Assembly: GCF_004569505.1 (NCBI RefSeq)
Contig: NZ_SPPK01000004.1
Coordinates: 248,001-312,000, forward strand
From: Dysgonomonas mossii
GTDB taxonomy: Bacteria > Bacteroidota > Bacteroidia > Bacteroidales > Dysgonomonadaceae
DNA length: 64,000 nt
Direction of reading: 5' to 3'
Position 1 is the stretch's first letter. Each line of letters starts with the position of its first letter. A program made the position numbers and the translations under genes. The notes below the pieces were generated by a model, which saw only the letters and a list, made by a program, of their open reading frames with translations, made no database searches and was not told the DNA's origin. Of this stretch, positions 1 to 9,455 are shown in pieces.

Positions 1-723
1 GGTAATAACCCCGATAGGCAAAACATCTATGGAGCAGCTTTAGGATTATACAATAGCCGTATCGTAAAGTTAATCAATAAGAAAGGCTTGTTGAAATCAT
101 CTGTTATTATTGATGAGTTACCGACAATCTATTTTCGGGGGTTGGACAATTTGATTGCAACTGCCCGAAGTAATAAAGTTGCTGTTTGTCTGGGTTTTCA
201 GGATATATCGCAATTGACGAGAGATTATGGACGAGAAGAAGCCGATGTTGTGATGAATACTGTTGGTAATATATTTTCGGGACAGGTAGTTGGTGACACT
301 GCAAAAAATCTATCAGATCGATTTGGAAAGGTGTTACAGAAGCGGCAATCTATGACGATTAACAAGCAGGATAAATCTACCACCATCAATACTCAATTAG
401 ATGCTTTAATTCCGGCATCAAAGATTTCAACACTTACTCAGGGAATATTTGTCGGTTCTGTTTCCGATAACTTTGAAGAACGAATCGAACAGAAGATATT
501 TCATGCTCAAATTGTTGTAGATACAGAAAAGGTATCTGCTGAAACTAAGGAGTTCAAACAGATACCTGTCGTTATGGATTTTCAAGAGGTTTATGATAAA
601 CCAATGAAAGATGTTATTGAGAACAATTACTACACTATTAAGAAAGATGTTACTAAAATTGTAGAAATTGAAATGGAGCGAATTATGAAAGATCCGAAGT
701 TGAGTAAGTTGGTAAAGAAATGA
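1..723 (+). CDS. Conjugative coupling protein, TraG/VirD4 (MobC) family, 3' part only
   Basis: The frame is open from the first base of the window, so the gene begins to the left and only about 240 C-terminal residues are seen. The TTG at 88 is not its true start. The segment VIIDELPTIY is the Walker B strand of a VirD4/TraG-type ATPase, followed by the conserved ARSNKVAVCLGFQD and GNIFSGQV stretches typical of Bacteroidales MobC coupling proteins. These inner-membrane hexameric ATPases deliver the relaxosome to the type IV secretion channel. Its presence places the left part of the window inside a conjugative element, presumably with mob and tra genes upstream. It ends 96 bp before the defence genes and shows no frame damage. 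Confidence 0.85.
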   Translation, partial: GNNPDRQNIYGAALGLYNSRIVKLINKKGLLKSSVIIDELPTIYFRGLDNLIATARSNKVAVCLGFQDISQLTRDYGREEADVVMNTVGNIFSGQVVGDTAKNLSDRFGKVLQKRQSMTINKQDKSTTINTQLDALIPASKISTLTQGIFVGSVSDNFEERIEQKIFHAQIVVDTEKVSAETKEFKQIPVVMDFQEVYDKPMKDVIENNYYTIKKDVTKIVEIEMERIMKDPKLSKLVKK

Positions 724-793
724 AATTTTATTTAATCATTAGTTTTGATTTGCAATCTTTTGATTTTTAAATACATGATATTTAGATAATTTT

Positions 794-801
794 TATCTTT
801 G
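794..801 (+). promoter_or_regulatory. Possible Bacteroidota -7 element for the Gabija-like operon
   Basis: TATCTTTG matches the Bacteroidota -7 consensus TAnnTTTG. It lies 18 bp before the ATG at 820, so the leader would be only about 10 nt. The closest TTTG upstream (759-762) is too far away to be a standard -33 box, so this is a partial match only. Confidence 0.35.
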
Positions 802-819
802 GTTAAAATATGACAAAAC

Positions 820-2463
820 ATGTATATCACTAAAATACATATAGAAAACTTTAAATCTTTAGGCAATTTTGATTTATACCTAAATAATGGTATAAATATA
901 TTAGTTGGGGATAATGAAGCTGGAAAATCAACCATCATTGAGGCATTACACTTGTGCCTTACAGGATATCTTGATGGTAGATATTTCAAAAACGAATTAA
1001 CTCAATATATTTTTAATATTGATGCAGTTTCAGAATATCTAGAGAATCTAGAAAATAAGAAAAATGGAATCCCAATTCCTCCAGAAATTCTGATTGAAGT
1101 ATACTTAGATGGTGACGGTTCAATCCTTTATGAAGGGACATGGAGTAGTAGTGGAAAAACCCCACAGAAAGGTTTCGGTCTTAAGATATCTTTCAATGAA
1201 AAATATAAAAAGGAATACGAAGAGTTGATAGTATTAGAAGGGGTGAAAACCTTACCCATTGAATATTACGATATTCAATGGTATACTTTTGCTCTAGATG
1301 AAACTATAACTCCTCGATTTCTGCCAATTAAATCTGCATTAATAGATTCTAGCAATCATAAACTACAATCAGGTTCTGATGTTTATATCTCTAGAATTAT
1401 CAAAGAATTTCTAGAGAGTAACGAAATTGTTGAAGTATCACAAGCCCACAGAAAAATGAGGGAAACATTTATGGAAGATGAAGCAATTAAAAAAATAAAT
1501 AGAAAAATTGAAGTTGCGGCAAATATCTCAGATAAGAAAGTAGCATTGTCTGTAGAATTATCTTCTAAAAATGCTTGGGAAAATACACTTATAACCTATT
1601 TAGATAATGTTCCATTTCATTTTATAGGGAAAGGAGAGCAATGTCTTGTTAAAACTAAATTAGCTTTAAGTCACAAAAAAGCTCTTGCAGCAAATATTAT
1701 TCTTCTCGAAGAGCCAGAAAATCATTTATCTCATACAAAACTTAATCAACTCATTGATTATTTAAACATCAATACGAGTAAGCAAATGATAATATCTACT
1801 CATAATAGTTTTGTTGCAAATAAGTTAGGATTAGAAAATCTTATTTTCTTGAATAATCAGAAGACCTTAACATTAAAAGAATTACCTACAGGGACTCAAT
1901 ACTTTTTTAAGAAACTAGCAGGATATGATACTTTACGACTAATTTTATGTAAAAAAGCAATATTGGTTGAAGGTGATTCAGATGAACTTGTATTACAAAA
2001 AGCATACCTCAATAAATATAGAAAATTACCAATTCATGACGGTATAGATGTTATTTCTGTAGGTACTTCTTTTCTTCGATTTTTAGAAGTGGCAGCTAAG
2101 TTAAATAAGCCAACTACTGTTGTAACAGATAATGATGGTAATATTGAGTCTTTAGAAAAAAAATATAAAAATTTTCTAACAGCTGATTTTAATAGTTTCA
2201 TTAAAATTTGCTACGATAAGACAATTGACAAAGGAATCCTAAGTATTAATAATGTTCCATTCAATTATAATACGCTAGAGCCTAAATTGCTTAAAGTGAA
2301 CTCTATTGGCTTATTAAATAAAGTGTTTGGTACTAATTATAACGATGAAAATAGTATGCATATCCATATGAAGACGAACAAAACAGAATGTGCACTAAAA
2401 ATATTCGAGTCGACGGAAGATATTATATATCCTAAATATATATTAGACGCAATAGATGAATAA
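820..2463 (+). CDS. Gabija-like GajA: OLD-family ATPase with TOPRIM nuclease domain
   Basis: A 547-residue protein with an N-terminal SMC/ABC-type ATPase: Walker A GDNEAGKST at residues 30-38, Walker B ILLEEPENH near 294-302 and a downstream STHNSF histidine switch. It is followed by a C-terminal TOPRIM domain with ILVEGD around 381-386 (Glu384) and the acidic TDND pair at Asp437/Asp439. This is the architecture of OLD nucleases and of GajA, the nicking endonuclease of Gabija defence, and the length is close to known GajA proteins. The next gene starts 8 bp before the stop, so the two are translationally coupled. A helicase partner in this order points to Gabija rather than a lone OLD nuclease (Paris-like systems lack such a helicase). 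Confidence 0.75.
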   Translation: MYITKIHIENFKSLGNFDLYLNNGINILVGDNEAGKSTIIEALHLCLTGYLDGRYFKNELTQYIFNIDAVSEYLENLENKKNGIPIPPEILIEVYLDGDGSILYEGTWSSSGKTPQKGFGLKISFNEKYKKEYEELIVLEGVKTLPIEYYDIQWYTFALDETITPRFLPIKSALIDSSNHKLQSGSDVYISRIIKEFLESNEIVEVSQAHRKMRETFMEDEAIKKINRKIEVAANISDKKVALSVELSSKNAWENTLITYLDNVPFHFIGKGEQCLVKTKLALSHKKALAANIILLEEPENHLSHTKLNQLIDYLNINTSKQMIISTHNSFVANKLGLENLIFLNNQKTLTLKELPTGTQYFFKKLAGYDTLRLILCKKAILVEGDSDELVLQKAYLNKYRKLPIHDGIDVISVGTSFLRFLEVAAKLNKPTTVVTDNDGNIESLEKKYKNFLTADFNSFIKICYDKTIDKGILSINNVPFNYNTLEPKLLKVNSIGLLNKVFGTNYNDENSMHIHMKTNKTECALKIFESTEDIIYPKYILDAIDE

Positions 2464-3562
2464 CAAATTAGTGATAGCTGCTGCAGGTTCGGGAAAGACG
2501 ACTTTTCTAGTAAATGAGGCTCTTAAGATCAAGGAAGAAAGAGTGCTCATAACGACCTATACACAAGCTAACGAGAATGAGATTCGTAGAAAAATTATAG
2601 CTATTAATAAATGTATTCCTGAGAATATAACTATCCAAACCTGGTTCTCCTTTTTACTACAACATGGGGTCAGACCTTACCAACGCTATCTTTTCGATAA
2701 AAAGATAACTGGATTGCTATTAGTGAACAGTCAATCTGGAGAAAAATATATGACAAAGAATGGACCTGTTTATTTTTCAGAAGAAAAAGAATTTGAACAA
2801 CATTACTTTACAACATCTCTCAAGATATACTCTGATAAACTTGCGAAATTTGTGTGTAAATGTGAGACGCAAAGTGCTGGAGCTGTAATTAGAAGAATAG
2901 CTGAAATATATCCACACTTATTTATTGATGAAGTACAAGATTTGGCAGGATATGATCTTGAGATTCTCAAGTTTTTATTCAATAGTTCTTCTAATATGTT
3001 ATTAGTAGGAGATCCGAGGCAAGGCACTTATTCAACTAATACTGCATCGAAGAATAAACAATATCGCAAATCTCAAATCACAAATTTTTTTGATGATAAA
3101 ATTTCGAATCTGTCTAAAGATGATAAATCTCTACTTATAAATTATCGTTCTATATTGACGATATGTAATCTTTCAAACAAACTTTACCCTCTATTACAAA
3201 AGACAAAATCTGGTAATAATGTAAAAACTGATCATGATGGTGTTTTCTGGATTAAAAAGAAGGATATTCACAAATATTTGAATGAATATAATCCTATTCA
3301 ACTAAGAGATACAAGGAAAACCATTGTTAATGAGTTGTTTGAAGTTATGAATTTTGGAGAATCCAAAGGTTTATCATTTCAAAGAGTACTCATTTATCCA
3401 ACGAAGCCAATTATTGAATGGTTGAAAGACCATCAGTCAGACCTAAAAGCAACAAGCAGGTCTAAATTATATGTAGCTATAACAAGAGCTAGACAAAGTG
3501 TAGCATTTGCATGTGACGAAAACATAGGTTCAGATATTATTCAAAAGTATTATACTGATTAA
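2456..3562 (+). CDS. Gabija-like GajB: short UvrD/Rep-type helicase
   Basis: A 368-residue superfamily 1 helicase-like protein. Walker A is AAAGSGKTT (8-16), Walker B is DEVQD (158-162), motif III-like LLVGDPRQ follows, then an NYRS segment, and motif VI is AITRAR (341-346). Catalytic motifs appear intact, but the protein is much shorter than full UvrD (about 720 residues) and shorter than the roughly 490-residue GajB I recall, so the 1B/2B regions must be reduced. GajB assists the GajA nuclease by sensing or processing DNA ends. It overlaps the upstream gene by 8 bp, and its stop codon overlaps the stop of the convergent CoiA-like gene. Confidence 0.72.
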   Translation: MNNKLVIAAAGSGKTTFLVNEALKIKEERVLITTYTQANENEIRRKIIAINKCIPENITIQTWFSFLLQHGVRPYQRYLFDKKITGLLLVNSQSGEKYMTKNGPVYFSEEKEFEQHYFTTSLKIYSDKLAKFVCKCETQSAGAVIRRIAEIYPHLFIDEVQDLAGYDLEILKFLFNSSSNMLLVGDPRQGTYSTNTASKNKQYRKSQITNFFDDKISNLSKDDKSLLINYRSILTICNLSNKLYPLLQKTKSGNNVKTDHDGVFWIKKKDIHKYLNEYNPIQLRDTRKTIVNELFEVMNFGESKGLSFQRVLIYPTKPIIEWLKDHQSDLKATSRSKLYVAITRARQSVAFACDENIGSDIIQKYYTD

Positions 3563-5337
3563 TCATTTGTTAATTTTTCAATTCCCTCTTTCCAATTTAT
3601 ATTAGGAAATATTGCTGGAAAAACATTATCAAGATCATGATTTAAAAGATCCTTATTAAATAGACTTAATAACTTTTCTCCATTTTTACCATAATCATTC
3701 TTTAGTCCTCTTTCTGATCTCATTGCTGCTATAAACAAATGAAGATATTCTTTATTAAATTGAATAACATTATTTGTCATACTTTTAAAGTTTGATTGAC
3801 TGCTACCTATAATTCGATTTGATAAAACAGAGAGAATTCTCAAAATAAAAGCTTTCGTTTTTCCATTATAGATGATGTCAAAACTATTAATATTAGCTTC
3901 ATACAACCTTATATATTGTAACGTGATAACATGCTTTTCTAACTCATTTCTTTCATCATCATCTAAGCTATCTTTCTTTAATAAATGCATTATATAATTA
4001 CTAATTACTCTTGAATCTTCCTGTACGGGATGATAATCTCGTATAAAAAAAGAATGCAGACATGAGTAAAATGTATTATTATCAAAACCTTTATTGAGTA
4101 AACAAAGTAATGGAGTATCATCGACTCCTTTTAATTCTTTAATATTGATATAAAAACGGTATTCTTCAAAGATATATCTAATGAAGAAATAACTCATTGA
4201 TTCAAAATACCATTTAATAATTTCATCTTGAATATACTCAGATAGTTTATCAAACTCAGAATCATTCAATTTACGAAATTCTATTTCAAGCTTTCCGTAT
4301 GAATCGTTTTCTTCACATTCTTTGATAATATTGATTAATCTTTGATAATGATAACTAATTTCTTGTTGTTCATTATAGCTATCATCAACTAGATTGGAAT
4401 TATGATAAAACTGTTGACGTCTCTCTTCTTTCTTAACTTCTATTTCCCTGAGGAGTTCTTCTTTTTTACCTTCCGTATCATAACTAAAGGCTCTATATTT
4501 TTCATCATAACATATATCTCGTAATGTAACTATCTTTGAATCCCATAAAGGAGAAGAGAGTCTATTTTTGTCTTTTTTATGGTATATATAATGACATTTA
4601 AGATGCAATTCATTTGCTTTTTTTGATAATTCTTCCATTTCATTATCGAAAACGAAAACATTAGAATTACTAGACACTAAAATATCAGTTTGACTAAAAG
4701 TTTGTTCTTTCAAATTAGTGGAAAACTTATCTAATACCCATATAAGATAGGATTTCTCTCGTTTATAAAAGTTTGAGCGAGCTAAGATAACATCTACAAA
4801 TGTGGTTGCAATCTGCAATTCAAAAACGACCTCCTTATCTGAATATATAGCCTTAATATCAGGCTTTCGCCATTCCTTAGATAGGCTTTCACTTCTTACG
4901 ATTTTTTCAATCTCAACTTTTAATGGAGAATAGTCTTTATCATTTTCGATTATAGAAGCAATAGTATTCTTTAAATATTCATGTAGAAAACCTTCTTTTG
5001 CACCATTGAATTTCATGCATAGAATTTGATCTTTGGTATAATTGCTAAGATCATGATAAATACAGTTAGGGCTCCTATAAGCATGTCTAAAATGGAGAGA
5101 TTGTATTCTTTCTCCTTGACTTCCGCCACTGATTTTTACTGGAATCTTACAGTAGGAACAGATATAGGCAGGATTTCCTTCATTTAGTTTATTTACTATA
5201 TGTTGCCTTATCTTGAATAATTCGAACTTGCGTGTAGGCAAATGTTGATCTTTAAAGAAAACAATACTTTTGATGATATTCCATTCCCCATCTTCTTGAT
5301 TAATGACTTCCTCAATAGTAGGAAATTTATTTTCCAT
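3559..5337 (-). CDS. CoiA-like nuclease-family protein (DUF6035-like)
   Basis: A 592-residue protein whose N-terminal 180 residues resemble the competence protein CoiA family. A Cys-x2-Cys pair (60, 63) and an HFRH (82-85) look like a zinc knuckle. A nuclease-like region follows, with HEYLKN near 119, KPD at 158-160 and an ELQ at 173-175, matching a PD-(D/E)xK core of the ExQ type. The remainder is charged, helical and unrecognised. It is the last gene of a three-gene operon, 35 bp after the protease/STAND gene. By inference it could be a nucleic-acid effector or accessory of that system. The name DUF6035 is from memory and the function is unproven. Confidence 0.55.
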   Translation of the reverse strand: MENKFPTIEEVINQEDGEWNIIKSIVFFKDQHLPTRKFELFKIRQHIVNKLNEGNPAYICSYCKIPVKISGGSQGERIQSLHFRHAYRSPNCIYHDLSNYTKDQILCMKFNGAKEGFLHEYLKNTIASIIENDKDYSPLKVEIEKIVRSESLSKEWRKPDIKAIYSDKEVVFELQIATTFVDVILARSNFYKREKSYLIWVLDKFSTNLKEQTFSQTDILVSSNSNVFVFDNEMEELSKKANELHLKCHYIYHKKDKNRLSSPLWDSKIVTLRDICYDEKYRAFSYDTEGKKEELLREIEVKKEERRQQFYHNSNLVDDSYNEQQEISYHYQRLINIIKECEENDSYGKLEIEFRKLNDSEFDKLSEYIQDEIIKWYFESMSYFFIRYIFEEYRFYINIKELKGVDDTPLLCLLNKGFDNNTFYSCLHSFFIRDYHPVQEDSRVISNYIMHLLKKDSLDDDERNELEKHVITLQYIRLYEANINSFDIIYNGKTKAFILRILSVLSNRIIGSSQSNFKSMTNNVIQFNKEYLHLFIAAMRSERGLKNDYGKNGEKLLSLFNKDLLNHDLDNVFPAIFPNINWKEGIEKLTND

Positions 5338-5372
5338 AACAATAATATAATTATGAAGTTGCTCTATTTTTA

Positions 5373-8300
5373 TTAAATCGTTTCTTTGATCTCTAATGGA
5401 GCTATTTCCCTATGTTCACCTTCTTCATAAATATATGCAGATGACAATTTCTTACTCCTAAGATTATAACCTTCCCAAAGATTTTTTTCTCCAAGAATGT
5501 AATAAAATAAGCTATATTCTTTAATTGAAAGATATTGATCCAGTAAAGATTTTTTTATGTATAATCCTCTTTTTCCATTATGCAAATAATTGTACAAAAC
5601 TACTATTTGTTGATTTTCATCATGAATATAACCTCGAATTTCACTTACGGATAAATTCATAATATCCATTATATCATGATTAGGTAGAAGAGTCATACCT
5701 ACGTATTCCTCTTCTGTACCATTCCTATTTTCTTGGAGTTGACACTCAGTTGTCAATATAACAGTACAAGGACAATTCCCTTGAGATATCTCTTGCTCTA
5801 ATTCAGGAGCACTATTTTTATATCTTTCGCTCCAACAATACTCAGAATAGAGATAATCTATATTGTCATGATATTCAGGCATCCATCTTCCATAGAAATT
5901 TTGTTCTTTTGCCCATTGTATAAAATTATCTTTATTATCATTTGATATAAATGCAGAATCATATCTTAAGAAAAACTCTTTTTTTACTCCATTAGCTTCT
6001 TTCTCTTCTTTTGTATGGTGGGTACTTAGCAATATCCATTTTTCACCATTTACATCTATTTGATCCAAATGATTAATAGACGGAATCTTTGTTTCATCCT
6101 GATACCATGTATCATTAGGTTCATCTGCTATATTATCTGATACATATTCATTAAATAGTATTGGATACTCAGGTTCATAAAGGCTGTTGACAGGTAATGT
6201 CGGATCGAAATATGAAGTATATCTTGATTTCCATGGTAGATTTATGTTGCAGAACTGCACATCATATGCCCAAGGGTTGTCTATTATCAAGTATTTATCA
6301 AATAATTGAGGTATAATAGAATATAAAGCTAGCCATTGATATTTTTTCCCAATTCTTTCTGTTTTATTATCGTACCTTCCATCTGTAGAGGTTTTATAAT
6401 TATCTAGCTCTCCAAGTTTATCACTCCATCCAAGATCTTTAATTTCAGAAATAATATAGTTCTTTAAATCGGAAAGAGGTAAATAAGAAATATTGTTTTT
6501 ATCTACAGACTCAATATCAGTACCAATAAACAAGGTTGTTATTGTTCTACTATGTGTGTTGGTATTTGTACCTATAATATATCTATTAAAATCGTGGAAC
6601 CCACATACTGAGTCGTATATTTTCTTTGAGCCTAATGTGCTTCCTAAATATGTTTCTAATTGTTCTTCTGATATAAGTTGTGGTAAATCTTTTGCATTCG
6701 AATAAGGAGGAAGAGACATTTCATAGTAAACACCATTATCGTCATCAAGATATGCTGCTCTCTGCAAGATTCGTATTCCCCAATCTCTTAGGTGAAGATG
6801 GTATATAGGCAGATTGTTATCATAAATTATTCCATATGTTTTCTCCGCAATTTCATTTATCAAGACTTTATCTTTAGACAATAAGATGACTCCATATGTA
6901 GCACAAAATATGCGTTCTAATATTGATAAATCATTCACATTTTTAAATTCATCTAAGATTGACGAAATTACCTGAGGAGTCTCTTTGAAAATATAAAATA
7001 TAATTCTAGTTATTCGATCCCTTACTCGGGGATGTGACGATGCTAAAAGCCAAATAATAAATATTAAGTATTTTTTTCTGGCTTCATCATTTGATTTTAA
7101 TACTTTCATAACAAAAGAAGCTGAGTAAAAGCCCTCTAAATCACCTAAGTCATCAAGTTCATTAATGCAATTAGTCCACAACCTATCTCTTTCGGATAGA
7201 GTTAGCCCCTTTAAATTGTGATTTATAAGATCTATAAATGGATTATATTCTATCCTATTTATATTAAAGGATGAAAACACAAAAGAATAATCATCTTTGT
7301 TGATATAATTCTGTAATAATTTTGAGATATAATTTGTGTGAGTATAACTAGAGCGCAAGGCCAAGCTTTTCAAAAAAAGATCGATAAACTGAGGATGAGT
7401 TAACTGTAAATCTTCGAGTAATTCTATACCATACTTTTCATGCCATACAACATGAAGGGCTATTATAAAATTATCAATCTCAAAATTACTTTCATCAATA
7501 CTAACCAAAGCATTGAGTTTGTCTCTTAGGTATTTTGCTTGATTTCTATTCTCTGAAAAAACTATGGCCTTAAAAAAATCGCCTAAACGTTCATAGGCAA
7601 AATGAACAGTATCTTTATCTTTTTCATCAATACCCTCTAATAAAAGATTTTCGTCAAACATTGCCTTTAATAAAGAATTAGACCAAAATCTTAGGGGTAC
7701 AAGATTATTGCTAATTCTTCGAGCATCTTCTCGTAAGACATCTTTGCAATTTCTTGAATGTATTGAATTTCTTGCAATTTTTTGAATGTATGATGTTGCT
7801 AATTGTTTTTTATGGTCTTCATCTATGCGTTTTGCTATTTTATGCTCATAAATCTTTACGTAAGATTCAAATAAATTTTTATAAGTCAGTTTATGTGTTT
7901 CTATATATTGAGAATAGGTCTGACAAAAAATCTTTAAAAACAAACAATTTTCAAATTCAAAAATATCCATTGGAACTTTCTTCTCATCAATGTTATAGAA
8001 TTTAAAATAACTGGATTTAGCCTTTTCAATATCTGCAAATCCAGTTAGTACTATGTATGGAAAATCTGTAGTATTAGATAAAATAACTCTATCAAATGGA
8101 TTACGTATTGTAATTATGAGAATTAAATTATTTAGTTGCTTGAACTCTGGTATTAGCTTGCTTATTTCTAATTGCCAAAAATCATCACCAGCACCTTCAT
8201 TCAGAGCATCTATAATAAAGAAAAAGCGCTTATTAGCATCCTTTGCTTTGTTATTTAAAATTTCCAGATAATTCGAGTCTGGGAAATTGAATATTTTTTG

Positions 8301-9455
8301 TATTTGCTCTTTTACCGGATCAATAGTATTGAAATTTGTTCCATAACATAAATACACATTTGTATTTTGTATTAATGTTTCGGATAAATTACACATTTGA
8401 TGAGTTTTACCGACACCAGCAAGACCTTTGATACATAAAAATTGGGGAGGAGATATTTTAAAAGAAATATTACTAGTTACGGAATAGAAATTTTCCTGTA
8501 ATTTACGTATTAGGCTAGGCTGTACATGAGATGGAGCATAAAACGCCCCAATATCTTTGAATAAAATCTGATGATATACACCTCGTAAATTCTCATCATT
8601 TAGTAAAGAATAATCTGCCGATAAATTATATTTAGATATATCTAAAGTTTCTTGGGTTATAATATCCTTGAGACTAGTTTCAAATTCAAGAATTTTTGCT
8701 ATATCATTTTTTTGTTTTTCGATATCCCATATGTAATTAAAAAAATTGAACCGATTATCAGGTTGGTGTAATTCTCTTTCATACCGATGTCCTGCCATAT
8801 CTACCATTCTTTTTAGACTGTTTTTACAGGAGAATCGACCATAAGGAGTGTTATCAAACTTATTATAATCATTGTGTAAATCAATGTTTTTGGATTCCAA
8901 AATCACAGATATTGCAGATATTGATAAGAATCCAACTTCCCCATCTAATTTATTAGTTATTATGCCTACAGCAATTTCATGTTCAGGAATATATACAGGA
9001 GAACCAGAGAAGCCTTTAAATTTGGAAGGAATAAATGTGTCACAGATTATAGCAGTTGTATCAAAATCTTTAATATTTCCAACAAAGTGATCATGTATCG
9101 AAATATCAATTGATAATCCCTTAAGCTCACCCATTATAGTATTAGAATAGCCAAAGAAACTGTATCTTTCTTCTCTTTGAAAGGGAACATCAATCAATAA
9201 TCTAAGATAACAGGTTGACTTATAATTGGTGCATGTCAGTAATACAACATCAAGCCCTTTTTGAATTTCTTCAGCATCACAATTAATAAGCTCATTTTGA
9301 CCCAATTCAATACATATCGGTTCTTTATTTATAAAATAATCTGCAACACTATGTCGTGTAGTTAGTAATTTATCTTCTGTTATAAAAAAAGCTGTACTCC
9401 TATCTGAACCACACTGTAGTTTTACTGTTGCTAGTGCAATATTTTTTATATTCAT
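5373..9455 (-). CDS. Trypsin-like protease-STAND NTPase fusion (AVAST-like defence protein)
   Basis: A 1360-residue protein. Residues 1-190 are a trypsin-like serine protease domain with candidate triad His35 (TTRHSV), Asp69 (GLDVVLL) and Ser150 (GFSGSP). A STAND NTPase follows: Walker A GLAGVGKT at 344-351, Walker B FFFIIDALNE at 411-420, then helical repeats and a long C-terminal region with Trp/Tyr-rich motifs that may act as a sensor. STAND ATPases of this size in defence islands (AVAST, Avs) oligomerise on recognising phage proteins and unleash the N-terminal effector. The start overlaps the upstream gene by ATGA, giving tight coupling. The catalytic residues look intact. Which Avs type it belongs to cannot be settled by eye. 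Confidence 0.78.
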   Translation of the reverse strand: MNIKNIALATVKLQCGSDRSTAFFITEDKLLTTRHSVADYFINKEPICIELGQNELINCDAEEIQKGLDVVLLTCTNYKSTCYLRLLIDVPFQREERYSFFGYSNTIMGELKGLSIDISIHDHFVGNIKDFDTTAIICDTFIPSKFKGFSGSPVYIPEHEIAVGIITNKLDGEVGFLSISAISVILESKNIDLHNDYNKFDNTPYGRFSCKNSLKRMVDMAGHRYERELHQPDNRFNFFNYIWDIEKQKNDIAKILEFETSLKDIITQETLDISKYNLSADYSLLNDENLRGVYHQILFKDIGAFYAPSHVQPSLIRKLQENFYSVTSNISFKISPPQFLCIKGLAGVGKTHQMCNLSETLIQNTNVYLCYGTNFNTIDPVKEQIQKIFNFPDSNYLEILNNKAKDANKRFFFIIDALNEGAGDDFWQLEISKLIPEFKQLNNLILIITIRNPFDRVILSNTTDFPYIVLTGFADIEKAKSSYFKFYNIDEKKVPMDIFEFENCLFLKIFCQTYSQYIETHKLTYKNLFESYVKIYEHKIAKRIDEDHKKQLATSYIQKIARNSIHSRNCKDVLREDARRISNNLVPLRFWSNSLLKAMFDENLLLEGIDEKDKDTVHFAYERLGDFFKAIVFSENRNQAKYLRDKLNALVSIDESNFEIDNFIIALHVVWHEKYGIELLEDLQLTHPQFIDLFLKSLALRSSYTHTNYISKLLQNYINKDDYSFVFSSFNINRIEYNPFIDLINHNLKGLTLSERDRLWTNCINELDDLGDLEGFYSASFVMKVLKSNDEARKKYLIFIIWLLASSHPRVRDRITRIIFYIFKETPQVISSILDEFKNVNDLSILERIFCATYGVILLSKDKVLINEIAEKTYGIIYDNNLPIYHLHLRDWGIRILQRAAYLDDDNGVYYEMSLPPYSNAKDLPQLISEEQLETYLGSTLGSKKIYDSVCGFHDFNRYIIGTNTNTHSRTITTLFIGTDIESVDKNNISYLPLSDLKNYIISEIKDLGWSDKLGELDNYKTSTDGRYDNKTERIGKKYQWLALYSIIPQLFDKYLIIDNPWAYDVQFCNINLPWKSRYTSYFDPTLPVNSLYEPEYPILFNEYVSDNIADEPNDTWYQDETKIPSINHLDQIDVNGEKWILLSTHHTKEEKEANGVKKEFFLRYDSAFISNDNKDNFIQWAKEQNFYGRWMPEYHDNIDYLYSEYCWSERYKNSAPELEQEISQGNCPCTVILTTECQLQENRNGTEEEYVGMTLLPNHDIMDIMNLSVSEIRGYIHDENQQIVVLYNYLHNGKRGLYIKKSLLDQYLSIKEYSLFYYILGEKNLWEGYNLRSKKLSSAYIYEEGEHREIAPLEIKETI

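Noticed and set aside
88..723. Start of the coupling protein at TTG 88
   Set aside because: The frame is open to base 1 and the protein opens in the middle of the ATPase domain, so the true start is to the left of the window.
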